Assembly (NCBI GenBank): GCA_001801665.1
Contig: MGYH01000021.1
Coordinates: 1 to 6,016 of the forward strand
From: Gammaproteobacteria bacterium RIFCSPHIGHO2_12_FULL_45_12
Lineage (GTDB): Bacteria; Pseudomonadota; Gammaproteobacteria; DSM-16500
DNA length: 6,016 nucleotides
Direction of reading: 5' to 3'
Each line of letters begins with the position of its first letter. Within the stretch, counting starts at the first letter, position 1. A program made the translations under genes and the position numbers. Under the pieces are notes generated by a model, which did no database searches, had not been told where the DNA came from, and saw nothing but the letters and a program-made list of their open reading frames with translations. Shown here piece after piece: positions 5,043-6,016 of the stretch.

Positions 5043-6016
5043 TATGGTTTTGCAGCAACTATCCGCATTGCCTGCTGCTTATTGGGTTTATTCTAGCATG
5101 CTGCTAGCCATGGGCGTTTTTTACAAGCTTTCATCAAAGCGTCGTTATCTCATTTATCCCTTGGCCATTATACTGGGATTTTCGTGGACATGCTGGTATG
5201 CCAAACAAGTTCAATCTTGGGTGCTCGCTGAGGATGCACAAGGAAAACCACTCATGGTGACTGGCCATATTGCCTCGCTGCCGGTCACAGACAGCAGACA
5301 GACCAGTTTTTTGTTTCAATTGGATGCGCCATCCAAACCACTGGTTCGCTTAGTGGAGCGTCATGCCTTAACGTCTTTCAACGTGGGTGATCATTGGCAA
5401 TTTCAAGTTAAATTGAAACGCATACACGGCATGCAAAATTCAGGCGGGTTTGACTTTGAAGCTTGGGCATTGCAAAAAGGGTTGCGCGCGTCAGGTTATA
5501 TTCTACAAGAAAAATTTATAAAACATGACAAATGGTTTCATCCGGTAGATCAGATTCGAGAGCACCTGCAATCAAGCATCATGGCGCATTTGCCAGTGGT
5601 AACAGGCGCAGAATGGCTGCCAGCATTAATGATAGGTGAGCGCAGCCATATTAGTCCCAACGCTTGGCAAGTGCTGCGTCACACCGGCACTAACCATTTA
5701 ATGGCGATTGCTGGATTACACATTGGTTTGATATCTGGCATGGCGGCTTTTATCGGTTCATGGCTATGGCGACAAAGAACCGGTTTATGCCTGAGATTGC
5801 CTGCGCAACAAGTGGCTGCGTGTATGGCATGGGTTTCTGCCGTTATTTACGCTGCCTTGTCCGGTTTTTCCATTCCGGCACAACGTGCTTGCATCATGTT
5901 AAGTGTTTTTGTGTTTGCTTTGTTGTTAAAGCGTAAAGTCAATCTCTGGCATGTGTGGTCTATCGCCATGGGGCTAATATTGTTGATGAATCCACTGACC
6001 GTGTTGACAGAAAGAT
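5008..6016 (+). CDS. comEC: DNA internalization protein ComEC/Rec2, N-terminal part
   Basis: ComEC is the inner-membrane channel that carries single-stranded DNA into the cytoplasm during natural transformation. The frame is open to the window edge (336 complete codons), so less than half of a typical 700-800 residue protein is seen. Hydrophobic segments at about 1-15, 22-40 and 48-66 precede a soluble DUF4131-like, OB-fold-type region (about 70-175) with the family stretch NSGGFDFEAWALQKGLRASG at 144-163. The competence domain then begins: IGERSHIS at 209-216, the hallmark RHTGTNHLMAIAGLHIGL at 224-241, and LSGFSIPAQRACIM at 284-297, typical of the membrane channel. The C-terminal metallo-beta-lactamase-like domain would lie beyond the window. 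It sits 289 bases after lolD, separated by repeats, so it may be transcribed on its own. comEC near the lol genes is common in gammaproteobacteria, often followed by msbA-lpxK. No frameshift is seen in this part. Confidence 0.93.
   Translation, partial: MPIVILCFLLGDMVLQQLSALPAAYWVYSSMLLAMGVFYKLSSKRRYLIYPLAIILGFSWTCWYAKQVQSWVLAEDAQGKPLMVTGHIASLPVTDSRQTSFLFQLDAPSKPLVRLVERHALTSFNVGDHWQFQVKLKRIHGMQNSGGFDFEAWALQKGLRASGYILQEKFIKHDKWFHPVDQIREHLQSSIMAHLPVVTGAEWLPALMIGERSHISPNAWQVLRHTGTNHLMAIAGLHIGLISGMAAFIGSWLWRQRTGLCLRLPAQQVAACMAWVSAVIYAALSGFSIPAQRACIMLSVFVFALLLKRKVNLWHVWSIAMGLILLMNPLTVLTER

Noticed and set aside
5134..5319. Minus-strand open frame of 61 codons
   Set aside because: It is antisense to the comEC N-terminal region, which is supported by family motifs further along the same frame.

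Overview
This looks like a piece of a chromosome from a gammaproteobacterium. The evidence is the outer-membrane lipoprotein export genes (lolC/F and lolD), a Rec2/ComEC competence channel, and the gammaproteobacterial order tmk-holB-tatD. The intergenic repeats ('gtcattctgagc...gaagaatct' and 'cgtcgttgcgagg...aagcaatccag' types) recall those littering genomes of host-associated and intracellular lineages. A relative of the Legionella/Coxiella order is my best guess, but the sequence alone does not prove it. Everything recognisable is chromosomal housekeeping; I see no phage, plasmid, CRISPR, defence or transposase gene.

Layout. Positions 1-66 may hold the last codons of an upstream gene, in an undecided frame. 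Positions 67-379 carry no gene and are filled by stacked short repeats. Positions 380-4718 hold five tightly packed plus-strand genes: tmk (thymidylate kinase), holB (DNA polymerase III delta-prime), a TatD/YcfH-type metal-dependent hydrolase, a LolC/LolF-type permease and the LolD ATPase. Three of the four junctions overlap by 4 to 8 bases and the fourth gap is 18 bases, so they are probably one translationally coupled operon. Positions 4719-5007 are a second repeat-filled gap with a long imperfect hairpin. From 5008 to the window end runs the first 336 codons of comEC, which continues beyond the window.

The genes serve DNA precursor supply (Tmk makes dTDP), replication (clamp-loader subunit), nucleic-acid hydrolysis (TatD family), release of mature lipoproteins from the inner membrane to LolA (LolC/F with LolD), and DNA uptake (ComEC).

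The points most worth a second look are these. The permease mixes LolC-like and LolE-like features and has no lolE beside it, which suggests a LolF-type transporter. The same modular repeat families lie on both sides of the operon, sharing a T-rich core inserted into two different repeat types. The lolD stop codon lies inside a tandem repeat. I found no convincing evidence for a wholly new biological system.
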